A DNA stretch of 10,973 bases from an uncultured Collinsella sp. GTDB lineage: Bacteria; Actinomycetota; Coriobacteriia; Coriobacteriales; Coriobacteriaceae. The position numbers were made by a program, and so were the translations under genes. Under the pieces are notes generated by a model. The model saw nothing but the letters and a program-made list of their open reading frames with translations, was not told where the DNA came from and searched no databases. This document shows, piece by piece, positions 1 through 6,866 of this stretch. The stretch lies in contig UQNU01000062.1 in assembly GCA_900542555.1 (NCBI GenBank), positions 1 to 10,973 of the forward strand, given 5' to 3'. The first letter of the stretch is position 1, and every line of letters begins with the position of its first letter.

Positions 1-48
1 TCTACACTTCTAGCTTCGTCGGCAGCGTCAGATGTGTATAAGAGACAG
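1..48 (+). other. Illumina Nextera i5-side adapter (not genomic)
   Basis: Positions 1-7 match the end of the P5 oligonucleotide and 8-15 (TTCTAGCT) fit an 8-base i5 index. Positions 16-29 (TCGTCGGCAGCGTC) are the Nextera read-1 segment, and 30-48 (AGATGTGTATAAGAGACAG) are the 19-base Tn5 mosaic end. Genomic sequence starts at 49. This is library sequence and should be trimmed. Confidence 0.99.
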
Positions 49-810
49 GGCGATGACATTCGCTTCGTACTCGGTACCCAGGGCGAGTGATGTAAAGTAG
101 CCGGTAAACGAGGCGACCAGGCAGTAGATGCCCGCGGTGTAGTCGATCTTGCCGATAAAGCACATCTCCATGCCAAAGAAAGCCCCGGCAAGGGGCGAGC
201 CGAATACGGCGCCAAAGGCCGACGAGATGCCGGCGAGCATGAGGTCGTGGTGGTCATGCTTTTTGAGGTGGGCGAGGCTCGAGATGTTGCTGGCGATGGT
301 GCCGCCAATCTGCACCGCAGCTCCCTCGCGACCGGCCGATCCGCCCGTTAGGTGCGTGAGCGTGGAGCAGACGAAGGTGAGGACGGCCATGCGCATATGG
401 ATGAGGCGTGTGCCCAGAGCGGAGTCGATGACCAGGTTGTTGCCACGCTTTGCGGCGAGACCGTGGTTCTTGTAGACCCATGCGGTGGCCATGCCCACAA
501 CGGGAAGCAAGGCGTAGACCCACACATGGTGCTCGCGATAGTCGGTCGCGATATTCAGCGAGGCCAAAAACGCCCAAGCGGCAACGCCCATGGCGAGCGA
601 GACGATGACGACGAGTGCGAGCAACTTGGCGCTCGCGAGTAGGTTGCGGGCGTTGCGGAGTGTGTCGGCAGCCAAGAGATGCTCGGAGCGGGTGAGCTGT
701 TGCCTGCCTGCCATGATGACGTCGCTAAGGGAGAAAAGGCCGCCGTCGTCGAGCGGCTGGGAATGATCCTGCGCCTCGTTTGCGCTTTCGGGTTTGTCGT
801 TATGAGCCAT
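49..810 (-). CDS. CLC-family anion/proton antiporter, N-terminal part; possible CLC-F (fluoride) type
   Basis: Membrane protein of the CLC family, which exchanges anions for protons or conducts them. The first 254 residues are present; the rest lies beyond the left adapter. A hydrophilic N-terminus (about 1-58) is followed by hydrophobic helices from about residue 62. The family signature G(K/R)EGP appears as GREGAAVQIGG at 160-170, with E162 as the gating glutamate. The first anion-binding motif, GSGIP in chloride CLCs, is replaced by GNNLV at 123-127. An Asn in place of the selectivity Ser is known from the CLC-F fluoride exporters, so that branch is a reasonable inference. The start at 810 is preferred over an in-frame ATG at 837 because AGAGGA lies 7 bases upstream. 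Any reading that continues through 48-28 adds LSLIHI, which is translated adapter. It is divergent from moeA. No fluoride riboswitch is visible upstream. Confidence 0.88.
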
Positions 811-839
811 ATGTTCCTCTTTTAGGTTGTAACGCAAGC

Positions 840-845
840 ATTATA
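840..845 (-). promoter_or_regulatory. Candidate -10 box for the CLC gene
   Basis: The minus strand reads TATAAT here, 29 bases ahead of the ATG at 810. No convincing -35 box lies 16-18 bases further upstream. If used, the leader would be only about 25 nt, which leaves no room for a riboswitch. Confidence 0.35.
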
Positions 846-957
846 AAACGCGGTAAACGCGACGAGCCGGTGGGTTGGTTTCCATTCTGTTTCGCGGCCT
901 GCAACCGACAGGTGTATTTGCGGGTACAGGCCGAGTCGCGGTCGTGCGTCGGGGGAT

Positions 958-963
958 TATACT
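958..963 (+). promoter_or_regulatory. Candidate -10 box for moeA
   Basis: TATACT lies about 57 bases ahead of the moeA start. The sequence 17 bases upstream (GTCGCG) is a poor -35 match. It is a weak call based on one hexamer. Confidence 0.25.
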
Positions 964-1020
964 GAGACAAGCATAAAGAATCGGCGCTCCTGTTGTGCGC
1001 CGTGGCATTAAGAGGTGCAT

Positions 1021-2283
1021 ATGGCAGAGAAACTCATTCCGCTGGAGGACGCGCAGTCGATTGTTCTGTCGCATGTTGTTCCGACGGATCTCATCGAGAT
1101 TCCCGTGTGGCAGGCCGCCGGTCTTCCCTTGGCCGAGGACGCGGTGGCCGATATCGACATCTCGCCGTTTGCCAACAGCGCTATGGACGGATATGCCGTG
1201 CGCTCGGCGGACTTGGTGCAGGCGTCTGGCGAGGCGCCGGTGACGCTCGACGTTATCGGACACGAGGCCGCGGGCCATGTGTTTGAGGGCGCAATCGCCC
1301 CGGGCGAGGCGGTCCGCATCATGACGGGTGCGCCGGTGCCCGAGGGTGCGGATGCCGTGGTGAAATACGAGATTGTCGAGGTGCTTGACGGCAATGGCAA
1401 CGAGGGCTCACGCGTGAGCTTCTCGGCGCCGGCCAAGGTAGGGGAGAACGTTCGCTCTGCTGCCGAGGAGGCCCATGCCGGCGATGTTGTGATGCACGCC
1501 GGCGAGGTCGTGGCTCCGGCCGGCGCCGGCTTGCTGGCAAGCGCCGGATACGCGAGCGTGAAGGTGCACGCTGCCCCACGTGTGGGCATCATCTCGCTGG
1601 GCACGGAGCTGGTCGCGCCGAGTGAGCTGCCGGCGCGTGGTCAGATTCGCGATTCCAACTCCTCGGCGCTGATGGCCGAGGCACTCGATGCCGGCGCCGA
1701 GCCCGTGTTCTACGGCATTGCGCCCGATGATGAGCAGGCGATCGCCGAGCTGGTGCATCATGCCGTGCAGGAGTGCGATTTTGTCATTACGAGCGGTGGC
1801 GCCTCGGCGGGCGACTACGACTATGTGACGGCGCTCGTCCGGCGCGAGGGCGAGGTACTGTTCGATCGCATCTCGATGCGTCCCGGCAAGGCCATCACGT
1901 TTGGCCTGCTTGGGGGCAAGCCCTACCTGGGGCTTTCGGGCAATCCAGCGGCGGCGTATGTGGGCTTTGAGATGCTCGCGCGCCCGGCGATCCGCAAGAT
2001 GCGTGGTTTTGCCGAGGGGGCGCGTCCCGTGCAGCAGGCGACGCTCACACACGGCGTGAAAAAGCGACAGCATCGCCGCTTCTTCGATCGCGCCACGGTT
2101 TTGCGCGACCCCGAGACCGGTGAGCTGTTGGTGACCGAGGCCAAGACGCAGAATTCGGCGCTGCTCGGCACGATGCAGCGGGCCAACTGCCTGCTGCGTA
2201 TTGACGAAGGACCGTGCGAGCTCAAGGCGGGAGATGTCGTGGACGTTGTTCGCGTCGACCTGCCTGAGGGAACGGTGCTATAG
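1021..2283 (+). CDS. moeA: Molybdopterin molybdenumtransferase MoeA
   Basis: MoeA inserts molybdate into adenylylated molybdopterin, the final step of Moco synthesis, in the cytoplasm. The 420-residue product is of normal family length. Visible motifs: SAMDGYA at 53-59, MTGAPVPEGADAVV at 101-114, SLGTELV at 192-198 (usually STGDEL, so T replaces D here), DSNS at 211-214, SGGASAGDYD at 258-267, RPGKAITFG at 287-295, and GLSGNPAAA at 304-312 (usually GLPGNP). A C-terminal MoeA_C-type segment follows from about 340. ATG 1021 is chosen because AAGAGG at 1010-1015 lies 5 bases upstream; the in-frame GTG at 1015 would sit inside that site. Its stop codon overlaps the ribosome binding site of the next gene, so the two are probably cotranscribed and translationally coupled. 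The bacterial enzyme alone performs only this step, which explains the Mog-type partner. Confidence 0.95.
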   Translation: MAEKLIPLEDAQSIVLSHVVPTDLIEIPVWQAAGLPLAEDAVADIDISPFANSAMDGYAVRSADLVQASGEAPVTLDVIGHEAAGHVFEGAIAPGEAVRIMTGAPVPEGADAVVKYEIVEVLDGNGNEGSRVSFSAPAKVGENVRSAAEEAHAGDVVMHAGEVVAPAGAGLLASAGYASVKVHAAPRVGIISLGTELVAPSELPARGQIRDSNSSALMAEALDAGAEPVFYGIAPDDEQAIAELVHHAVQECDFVITSGGASAGDYDYVTALVRREGEVLFDRISMRPGKAITFGLLGGKPYLGLSGNPAAAYVGFEMLARPAIRKMRGFAEGARPVQQATLTHGVKKRQHRRFFDRATVLRDPETGELLVTEAKTQNSALLGTMQRANCLLRIDEGPCELKAGDVVDVVRVDLPEGTVL

Positions 2284-2293
2284 GAGGATCGCT

Positions 2294-2773
2294 ATGGAGT
2301 TGAAGATTTCAATCGTGACGTGCTCGGATACGCGCGATCTTGCTCAGGACGAGGCCGGAGCCGCACTCGAGGAACTCATCGAGGCGCAGGGCTGGACGGT
2401 CGCCTCACATGTGGTCGTGCGCGACGACGTCAGCGAGATTGGTGATGCCATTGTGGAAGCCGCCGATGAGTGCCACGCCAATGTCGTGCTCACCTGCGGC
2501 GGCACGGGGCTTTCGATGCGCGATGTGACGCCCGAGGCGACGCGTGCCGTTTGCGACCGCGATGTGCCGGGTATTGCCGAGACAATCCGTGCGTACTCGA
2601 TGACCAAGACGCGCCGCGCCATGCTCTCACGCGCTATTTGCATGCAACGAGGTCATACACTTGTCGTAAACTTTCCCGGTTCTACGAAGGCCGCCTGCGA
2701 AAGCTGGGAGGCCGTGAGCGACCAGCTGGAGCATGCGGCCCAGATGACGGCGGGCGGCGGACATACCAACTAA
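2294..2773 (+). CDS. Molybdopterin adenylyltransferase, MogA/MoaB family
   Basis: This family adenylylates molybdopterin with ATP, giving the substrate on which MoeA acts. The 159-residue product is the length of a single MogA/MoaB domain. Motifs: SDTR at 11-14, TCGGTG at 67-72, RDVTPEA at 76-82, RAMLSR at 108-113, and NFPGSTKA at 126-133 (family form N-LPGSPKA). AGGAGG at 2282-2287, sitting on the moeA stop codon, is 6 bases ahead of ATG 2294. Upstream in-frame starts lie inside moeA and lack such a site. Whether it should be named mog or moaB cannot be decided from this stretch; in organisms with one such gene it serves the adenylyltransferase role. A strong terminator follows. Confidence 0.93.
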   Translation: MELKISIVTCSDTRDLAQDEAGAALEELIEAQGWTVASHVVVRDDVSEIGDAIVEAADECHANVVLTCGGTGLSMRDVTPEATRAVCDRDVPGIAETIRAYSMTKTRRAMLSRAICMQRGHTLVVNFPGSTKAACESWEAVSDQLEHAAQMTAGGGHTN

Positions 2774-2786
2774 GCGGCTTACCTGC

Positions 2787-2823
2787 GGCGGAGCGACCTT
2801 ACGGGCTGCTCCGCCTTTGTTTT
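2787..2823 (+). terminator. Intrinsic terminator after the moeA-mog pair
   Basis: GGCGGAGC (2787-2794) pairs perfectly with GCTCCGCC (2808-2815) across a 13-nt loop, followed directly by TTTGTTTT. This separates Moco assembly genes from the mod operon. Confidence 0.85.
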
Positions 2824-2863
2824 CCGCCGAAGCGACGCCGAGGTGTACGCTAACTCGAAACTA

Positions 2864-2890
2864 TATTCTCTGGTGAGAATAATTTCTCAC
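2864..2890. promoter_or_regulatory. Candidate operator: three alternating TTCTC/GAGAA half-sites
   Basis: TATTCTC-TGGT-GAGAATA (2864-2881) and GTGAGAA-TAAT-TTCTCAC (2873-2890) are two perfect 7-bp-arm palindromes that share the middle half-site. The half-sites TTCTC, GAGAA and TTCTC begin at 2866, 2875 and 2884, exactly 9 bases apart. The block ends 20 bases before a TATAAT box, in the range of the -35 region, so a bound dimer could block RNA polymerase. It does not look like the E. coli ModE box. The regulator is unknown; a molybdate-responsive or Fur-like metal repressor is inference. Confidence 0.6.
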
Positions 2891-2910
2891 TATCATTATT
2901 CGCGCAGAAG

Positions 2911-2916
2911 TATAAT
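2911..2916 (+). promoter_or_regulatory. Likely -10 box of the modABC promoter
   Basis: A perfect TATAAT 61 bases ahead of the modA ATG. The expected -35 position (2888-2893) overlaps the operator palindrome and matches poorly, which fits a promoter needing or excluded by a regulator. The leader includes a small hairpin, GCCCG (2933-2937) with CGGGC (2950-2954), before the ribosome binding site. Confidence 0.55.
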
Positions 2917-2976
2917 CTGATTGCAGATTAAAGCCCGCGGTGGGGTGCCCGGGCATAAGGTCCGAAAGGGTTGAAT

Positions 2977-3852
2977 ATGTTCGATTTGGTTTCTCGCCGC
3001 GGTTTTGTCTCGCTTTCTGCTGTCGCCGCTGCCGGCCTTGGTCTTGCTGGCTGCTCGGGCAGCAAGACGTCCGAGCCGGCCGGATCCGATGCCGGCTCCG
3101 CCAAGGCCTCTTCCAAGAAGGAAACCGTCGAGCTGCAGGTCTTTGCCGCTAACTCCCTCGAGAAGGCCCTTCCCGAGGTCCAGGAGCTCTACACCGACCA
3201 GACCGGCACCACCTTCGCCGACACGCAGTTCAAAGCGTCTGGCGACCTTGTCGAGCAGGTGCGCGCCGGTGCCACGGTCGACGTGCTCATCACCGCTTCC
3301 AAGGGCACCATGGATGACGCTGAGACCGCCGAGCTCGTCGACGCCGACACGCGTGAGGACATGTTCGTCAACGACCTCGTGATCATTCGCGCCGAGGGCT
3401 CCGACACCAAGATCGAGGCCATCGCTGACGTCGCGAATCTGGACGGTAAGATCGCCATCGGCGACGCCAAGACCGTTCCTGCCGGCAAGTACGCCAACCA
3501 GGCGCTGGCTTCCGTGGGCCTTTATACCGGCACCGAGGGCGACGATGGCGAGTATGCTCCCGAAATCGCCGACAAGGTCGCGCTGGCCGATAAGGTGGGC
3601 ACCGCCGCCGCTTATGTGTCCACAGGCGACTGCGTGGCCGGTTTTGTCTACAGCTCCGATATCTTCCGTTACGACGGCATCGAGGAGGCCTTCGTGTGCC
3701 CTGAGGATTCGCACAAGCCCATCGTGTATCCGGGTGCCGTTGCAGAGAGTTCCGAGCACGCCGACGAGGCCAAGGCGTTCATCGACTTTTGTCTGACCAA
3801 CAAGAAAGCTCAGAAGATTTGGGCTAAGTACGGCTTTGAGCTTTCCGCGTAG
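2977..3852 (+). CDS. modA: Molybdate/tungstate ABC transporter substrate-binding lipoprotein ModA
   Basis: Extracytoplasmic lipoprotein that captures molybdate (tungstate not excluded) and hands it to ModBC. The 291-residue product opens with SRRGF at 6-10, matching the twin-arginine consensus, then a hydrophobic stretch and lipobox LAGC at 23-26, so Cys26 would be lipidated after Tat export. A low-complexity Ser/Ala/Lys linker (27-49) precedes the binding domain. FAANSL at 56-61 corresponds to the first oxyanion-binding loop of ModA; ASKG at 107-110, PAGKYA at 168-173 and VYSSD at 224-228 match further family loops. ATG 2977 is preferred over TTG 2971 because AAAGGG at 2965-2970 is 6 bases upstream. 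It is the first gene of modABC. Confidence 0.93.
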   Translation: MFDLVSRRGFVSLSAVAAAGLGLAGCSGSKTSEPAGSDAGSAKASSKKETVELQVFAANSLEKALPEVQELYTDQTGTTFADTQFKASGDLVEQVRAGATVDVLITASKGTMDDAETAELVDADTREDMFVNDLVIIRAEGSDTKIEAIADVANLDGKIAIGDAKTVPAGKYANQALASVGLYTGTEGDDGEYAPEIADKVALADKVGTAAAYVSTGDCVAGFVYSSDIFRYDGIEEAFVCPEDSHKPIVYPGAVAESSEHADEAKAFIDFCLTNKKAQKIWAKYGFELSA

Positions 3853-3920
3853 TGCGGCTTGGCGCGATAATTCCATCGTTTTGTGTTTCACTCCGTCCTT
3901 GTATTCGCTTGGAGCTTTTC

Positions 3921-5363
3921 GTGCTTAATAGATTCCGCATGCTTGTCGCCTGTGCTTTGACCTTCGCGCTTTGCTGTGTGCCGGGATTTGCGTTGGCTGG
4001 GGATGCTGAGGACGGGGCCCAGGTTGCTGCGACCGCTCATGGGCTTTCCTATGGGATCGAGGGTTTTGAGCGGTTGGCCAAGGGGACCGCTCGTGCCATG
4101 GAAGGCCAGCCTGAGGGCTACCGGTTTCCCGTTGACGAGGACGTGGACCTTGTGGTGGCGCCTGCTGCCGATCGCGTTGTGGTGTGGATATCGCCCAAGG
4201 CGGTCGAGAAGTTTGGATTGGATCCGCAGGACAACGAGTGCGTATCGGGTCTCAAAGCCCTCGTCTGTGAACTCGACAGCGCAAACTGCATGGGAGGTGC
4301 GCAGCTAGGGGACGTGGATCTTCCTTGGTATGTTACGGCGGAAACAACGTTTGATGCCGGCGGGTATACCTATGGCTTTGACGAACGAGGTGCGGATGGG
4401 GACCGCTATGTGGTGATCGCATCAGCCTCGGGTGATGCCAAGAGCGGCGCGCGTTGGCTTGATAGCGCTCAAATGGTAGAAGCATCGTCTGTCGTGTTGC
4501 GGGATGAGCAGGGCCCCTTGACCTCTCTGGCCTCCTTTTTGGGCGACATCGACTATCGCCCGTTTTGGGTGTCCATTAAAACGTGCGGCCTTGCCCTGCT
4601 GATCTCCTTTGCGCTGGGCCTGTTCGCCGCGTGGAAGACTATGGGTACCTCGAGTCGCATCAAGGGCCTGCTCGATTCGGTCTTTACGATTCCTATGGTG
4701 CTGCCGCCCACGGTCTGCGGCTTTTTGCTCCTCATGCTGTTTGGCCGCTCGACTGGGGTGGGCCGGTGGCTTATCGCGCACGGTATCTCGATTGTCTTTA
4801 CGTGGCCGGCGGCGGTGATCTCTGCCGTGGTGGTGTCGTTTCCCCTGGTCTACCGTACGGCGCTCGGTGCCTTTGAGAGCCTCGACACGCAGATGCTCGA
4901 TGCGGCGCGCACGCTTGGCTGGTCCGAGCGTCGCATCTTTACCAAGCTTATGATGCCCCTTGGTTGGCCCTCAATCGCAGCGGGCACGGTGCTCGCCTTT
5001 GCCCGCGCGATGGGCGAGTTTGGCTGCACGCTGTTCTTTGCGGGCAACTATGCCGGCATTACACAGACCATTCCGATTGCGATTTACTTTGAATGGATGG
5101 GCGGCAATACGTCGGTGGCCCTCTTTTGGGTCGTGGTCGTAATTGCGTTCAGCTTCCTGGTCATTCTGTTCATCAATATCTACACCGCTCATTCGCAAAA
5201 GTACCGCGAGCGGGGCCTTTCCCGTGCGGAGCGCAAGCAGGCCAAGCAGCTGGGTGGCCAGGCCGATTCGCTCGACCCAGTCGGCGGCGATGCGCTGCGT
5301 ATCGATCGCGAGGCGCTGGCCGAGCTCATGCACGATGACGCCGTCTCGAAGGGAGGTCGATAG
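3921..5363 (+). CDS. modB: Molybdate ABC transporter permease ModB with N-terminal exported domain
   Basis: Forms the membrane channel of the importer. GTG 3921 is chosen because GGAG (3911-3914) lies 6 bases upstream; a GTG at 3852 overlapping the modA stop has no such site. The product is 480 residues, about twice a usual ModB. Residues 1-26 form a signal-like segment ending FALA, a possible signal peptidase site or a membrane anchor. Residues about 27-212 are hydrophilic, contain three cysteines (107, 116, 123), and match no family I recognise. Residues about 214-425 are the permease: membrane segments near 217-238, 250-275, 283-315, 353-375 and 398-421, and the ABC-coupling EAA-type loop DAARTLGWSERRIFTKLMMP at 327-346. 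A charged cytoplasmic tail (425-480) follows. There is no terminator in the 68-base gap after modA, so cotranscription is expected. Confidence 0.92.
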   Translation: MLNRFRMLVACALTFALCCVPGFALAGDAEDGAQVAATAHGLSYGIEGFERLAKGTARAMEGQPEGYRFPVDEDVDLVVAPAADRVVVWISPKAVEKFGLDPQDNECVSGLKALVCELDSANCMGGAQLGDVDLPWYVTAETTFDAGGYTYGFDERGADGDRYVVIASASGDAKSGARWLDSAQMVEASSVVLRDEQGPLTSLASFLGDIDYRPFWVSIKTCGLALLISFALGLFAAWKTMGTSSRIKGLLDSVFTIPMVLPPTVCGFLLLMLFGRSTGVGRWLIAHGISIVFTWPAAVISAVVVSFPLVYRTALGAFESLDTQMLDAARTLGWSERRIFTKLMMPLGWPSIAAGTVLAFARAMGEFGCTLFFAGNYAGITQTIPIAIYFEWMGGNTSVALFWVVVVIAFSFLVILFINIYTAHSQKYRERGLSRAERKQAKQLGGQADSLDPVGGDALRIDREALAELMHDDAVSKGGR

Positions 5364-5366
5364 GCC

Positions 5367-6437
5367 GTGTCGCTTGTCCTGGATATCAAAAAGCGCTTTC
5401 CGGGGTTTATGCTCGACATGCAGCTTGAGGCCGGCGAGGAGCGTGTGGCGCTGCTGGGCGCCTCGGGTTGTGGCAAGAGCTGTACACTGCGCTGCATTGC
5501 CGGTGTGGAGACCCCCGACGAGGGCAAGATCGTTGTCAACGGCGTGACCTTTTTTGACTCGGCGGCGGGCATCAACCTGTCGCCCCAGGAGCGCAAGTGT
5601 GCCCTGCTGTTCCAAAACTATCAGCTGTTTCCCAACATGACGGTGGCCGATAACGTGTGCGCCGGTGTAAAGGACGCGGGCGACGCCGCCGCGCGCAAAA
5701 AGCTCGCCGAACGCTATCTGGGCATCTTTGGCCTGACCGATTTCGCCGACCGCTATCCCGCGCGTCTCTCGGGCGGCCAGCAGCAGCGCGTGGCGCTTGC
5801 CCGTATGGTGGCAGCGCATCCGGGCATTTTTATGTTCGATGAGCCCATGAGCGCGCTCGATTCCTATCTTAAGAGCGCACTCGAGCAGAACATGCTCGAC
5901 CTGTTCGATGTGTGCAACCGCACCGTGCTCTACGTGAGCCACGACATCGACGAAGCGTGCCGCCTGTGCCAGCGTATCTGCGTGATGCACGACGGGCATG
6001 TTGAGGAGATCGGCTCCATTGAGGACGTGGTCCGCCGCCCGCAGACGCTGGCGGCGCTGCGCCTGACGGGCTGCAAGAATACAAGCCGGGCGCGCAGGAT
6101 CGGCGACGAAGAAGTTGAAGCCCTCGACTGGGGCATGACCTTTAACGTGGGCCGCGAGGTTCCCGATAATGTGGTGTACCTGGGCATTCGCGCAAGCTAC
6201 TTCCATGTTGACAATCGTGCTGAGCGGGGTCGCAACAGCTACGACCTGCACGTGGCGCGCGTGAGCGATTCGCGTTTTGAGCGCCTAGTGCTGTTGGACG
6301 TGCCGCGTGCTGATGCGCCAACGCGTCTGCAGTGGAAGGTCAACAAGGTGGGCATGCCTGTCGACGAGCTGCCGCAAGCAGGCGAGACGCTGCGCATGCA
6401 TTTTGATGCCAGCAGGATCCATTTGGTTTGTCGATAG
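5367..6437 (+). CDS. modC: Molybdate ABC transporter ATP-binding protein ModC
   Basis: Cytoplasmic ATPase that powers molybdate import through ModB. The 356 residues show Walker A GASGCGKS at 31-38, Q-loop Gln83, signature LSGGQQQR at 134-141, Walker B IFMFDEP at 154-160, D-loop SALD at 162-165 and switch His192. The C-terminal 235-356 region has the length and position of the ModC regulatory (TOBE/MOP) region, though I see no clear MOP signature, so its molybdate sensing is uncertain. The start is GTG 5367, three bases after the modB stop, with GGAGGT at 5352-5357 inside the end of modB; tight coupling is implied. A terminator follows directly. Confidence 0.93.
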   Translation: MSLVLDIKKRFPGFMLDMQLEAGEERVALLGASGCGKSCTLRCIAGVETPDEGKIVVNGVTFFDSAAGINLSPQERKCALLFQNYQLFPNMTVADNVCAGVKDAGDAAARKKLAERYLGIFGLTDFADRYPARLSGGQQQRVALARMVAAHPGIFMFDEPMSALDSYLKSALEQNMLDLFDVCNRTVLYVSHDIDEACRLCQRICVMHDGHVEEIGSIEDVVRRPQTLAALRLTGCKNTSRARRIGDEEVEALDWGMTFNVGREVPDNVVYLGIRASYFHVDNRAERGRNSYDLHVARVSDSRFERLVLLDVPRADAPTRLQWKVNKVGMPVDELPQAGETLRMHFDASRIHLVCR

Positions 6438-6448
6438 CGCCGGGTAAT

Positions 6449-6483
6449 GCCGTCGGGGATATAAGCCTCGTCGGCTTTATCTT
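6449..6483 (+). terminator. Intrinsic terminator after modC
   Basis: GCCG-T-CGGGG (6449-6458) pairs with CCTCG-T-CGGC (6466-6475), with one T/T mismatch and one G/T pair, loop ATATAAG, then TTTATCTT. It lies 11 bases after the modC stop. Confidence 0.75.
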
Positions 6484-6602
6484 GTCGCACGACGAATGAG
6501 GGATGACAAACTCTTATCAATTAAGATAATTATTTATTAAACGACGGCACACGACGCTGTCGTACGCATGTCGGCGATGTTCGTCTGGACGACAACCGTT
6601 GA
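6484..6602. other. Gene-free stretch between the mod operon and the reductase leader
   Basis: No credible gene on either strand. It contains an unusually AT-rich patch (6511-6540) with the inverted repeat TTATC (6514-6518) / GATAA (6525-6529), plus two short perfect hairpins: ACGAC-GCT-GTCGT (6551-6563) and CGTC-TG-GACG (6582-6591). These sit just upstream of the promoter at 6600-6608 and could be protein-binding sites, but no specific regulator can be named. Confidence 0.4.
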
Positions 6603-6608
6603 TATAGT
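6600..6608 (+). promoter_or_regulatory. Extended -10 promoter for the reductase-selD operon
   Basis: TGATATAGT fits the extended -10 form TGnTATAAT with one mismatch. The sequence 17 bases upstream (TTCGTC, 6580-6585) is a weak -35, which extended -10 promoters tolerate. Transcription would begin near 6615 and give a leader of about 250 nt before the first reductase gene. Confidence 0.5.
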
Positions 6609-6638
6609 TGACCTTAACTTGTAAAGGAGGGTGCGCAC

Positions 6639-6707
6639 ATGCCGCAGACGACATATATTCGCCGCGTTGCCGCGCGTGCCCTGTATATGGCTCGGAGCCG
6701 CATATGA
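6639..6707 (+). CDS. Short upstream ORF (22 codons), possible leader peptide
   Basis: ATG 6639 follows AAAGGAGG (6623-6630) by 8 bases, a stronger ribosome binding site than that of the reductase gene downstream. The peptide has 22 residues, starts MPQTTYIRRV, ends MARSRI, and contains five arginines including an adjacent pair. Its TGA stop lies inside the loop of a 10-bp hairpin. This layout resembles translated leader peptides that control a downstream operon. It could also be a chance ORF, and no homologue is known to me. Confidence 0.4.
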   Translation: MPQTTYIRRVAARALYMARSRI

Positions 6708-6730
6708 GCAGGTATGTTCACGGCTCCGGG
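6691..6730 (+). promoter_or_regulatory. Leader hairpin across the end of the upstream ORF
   Basis: CGGAGCCG (6693-6700) pairs perfectly with CGGCTCCG (6721-6728), extended by U-G and C-G pairs to 6691/6730. CATA (6701-6704) and TATG (6713-6716) can pair inside the loop. The upstream ORF stop (6705-6707) lies in the loop, so a ribosome finishing that ORF would melt the left arm. No T-run follows, so it is not a simple terminator. Confidence 0.5.
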
Positions 6731-6846
6731 AGAGACGACGCACAACTAAATAACCGTCCGCAAGGCAGGTTCCCTAAAATTCCGGGTTTGAGCACGGCCG
6801 GGCAATCGCCGTCCGTCGTGCATCGATACCGCTGTTATCCGTTTTT

Positions 6847-6863
6847 GGTTCGAGAGGGGAACC
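6847..6863 (+). promoter_or_regulatory. Small hairpin enclosing the ribosome binding site of the first reductase gene
   Basis: GGTTC (6847-6851) pairs with GAACC (6859-6863), putting the Shine-Dalgarno sequence GAGAGGGG (6852-6859) in the loop and the base of the stem. ATG 6867 follows. Formation of the stem would limit ribosome access; with only five base pairs the effect may be modest. Confidence 0.4.
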
Positions 6864-6866
6864 GTC

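Noticed and set aside
811..1020. Fluoride riboswitch upstream of the CLC gene
   Set aside because: The conserved segments of that riboswitch could not be found on the minus strand, and the candidate -10 box leaves about 25 nt of leader.
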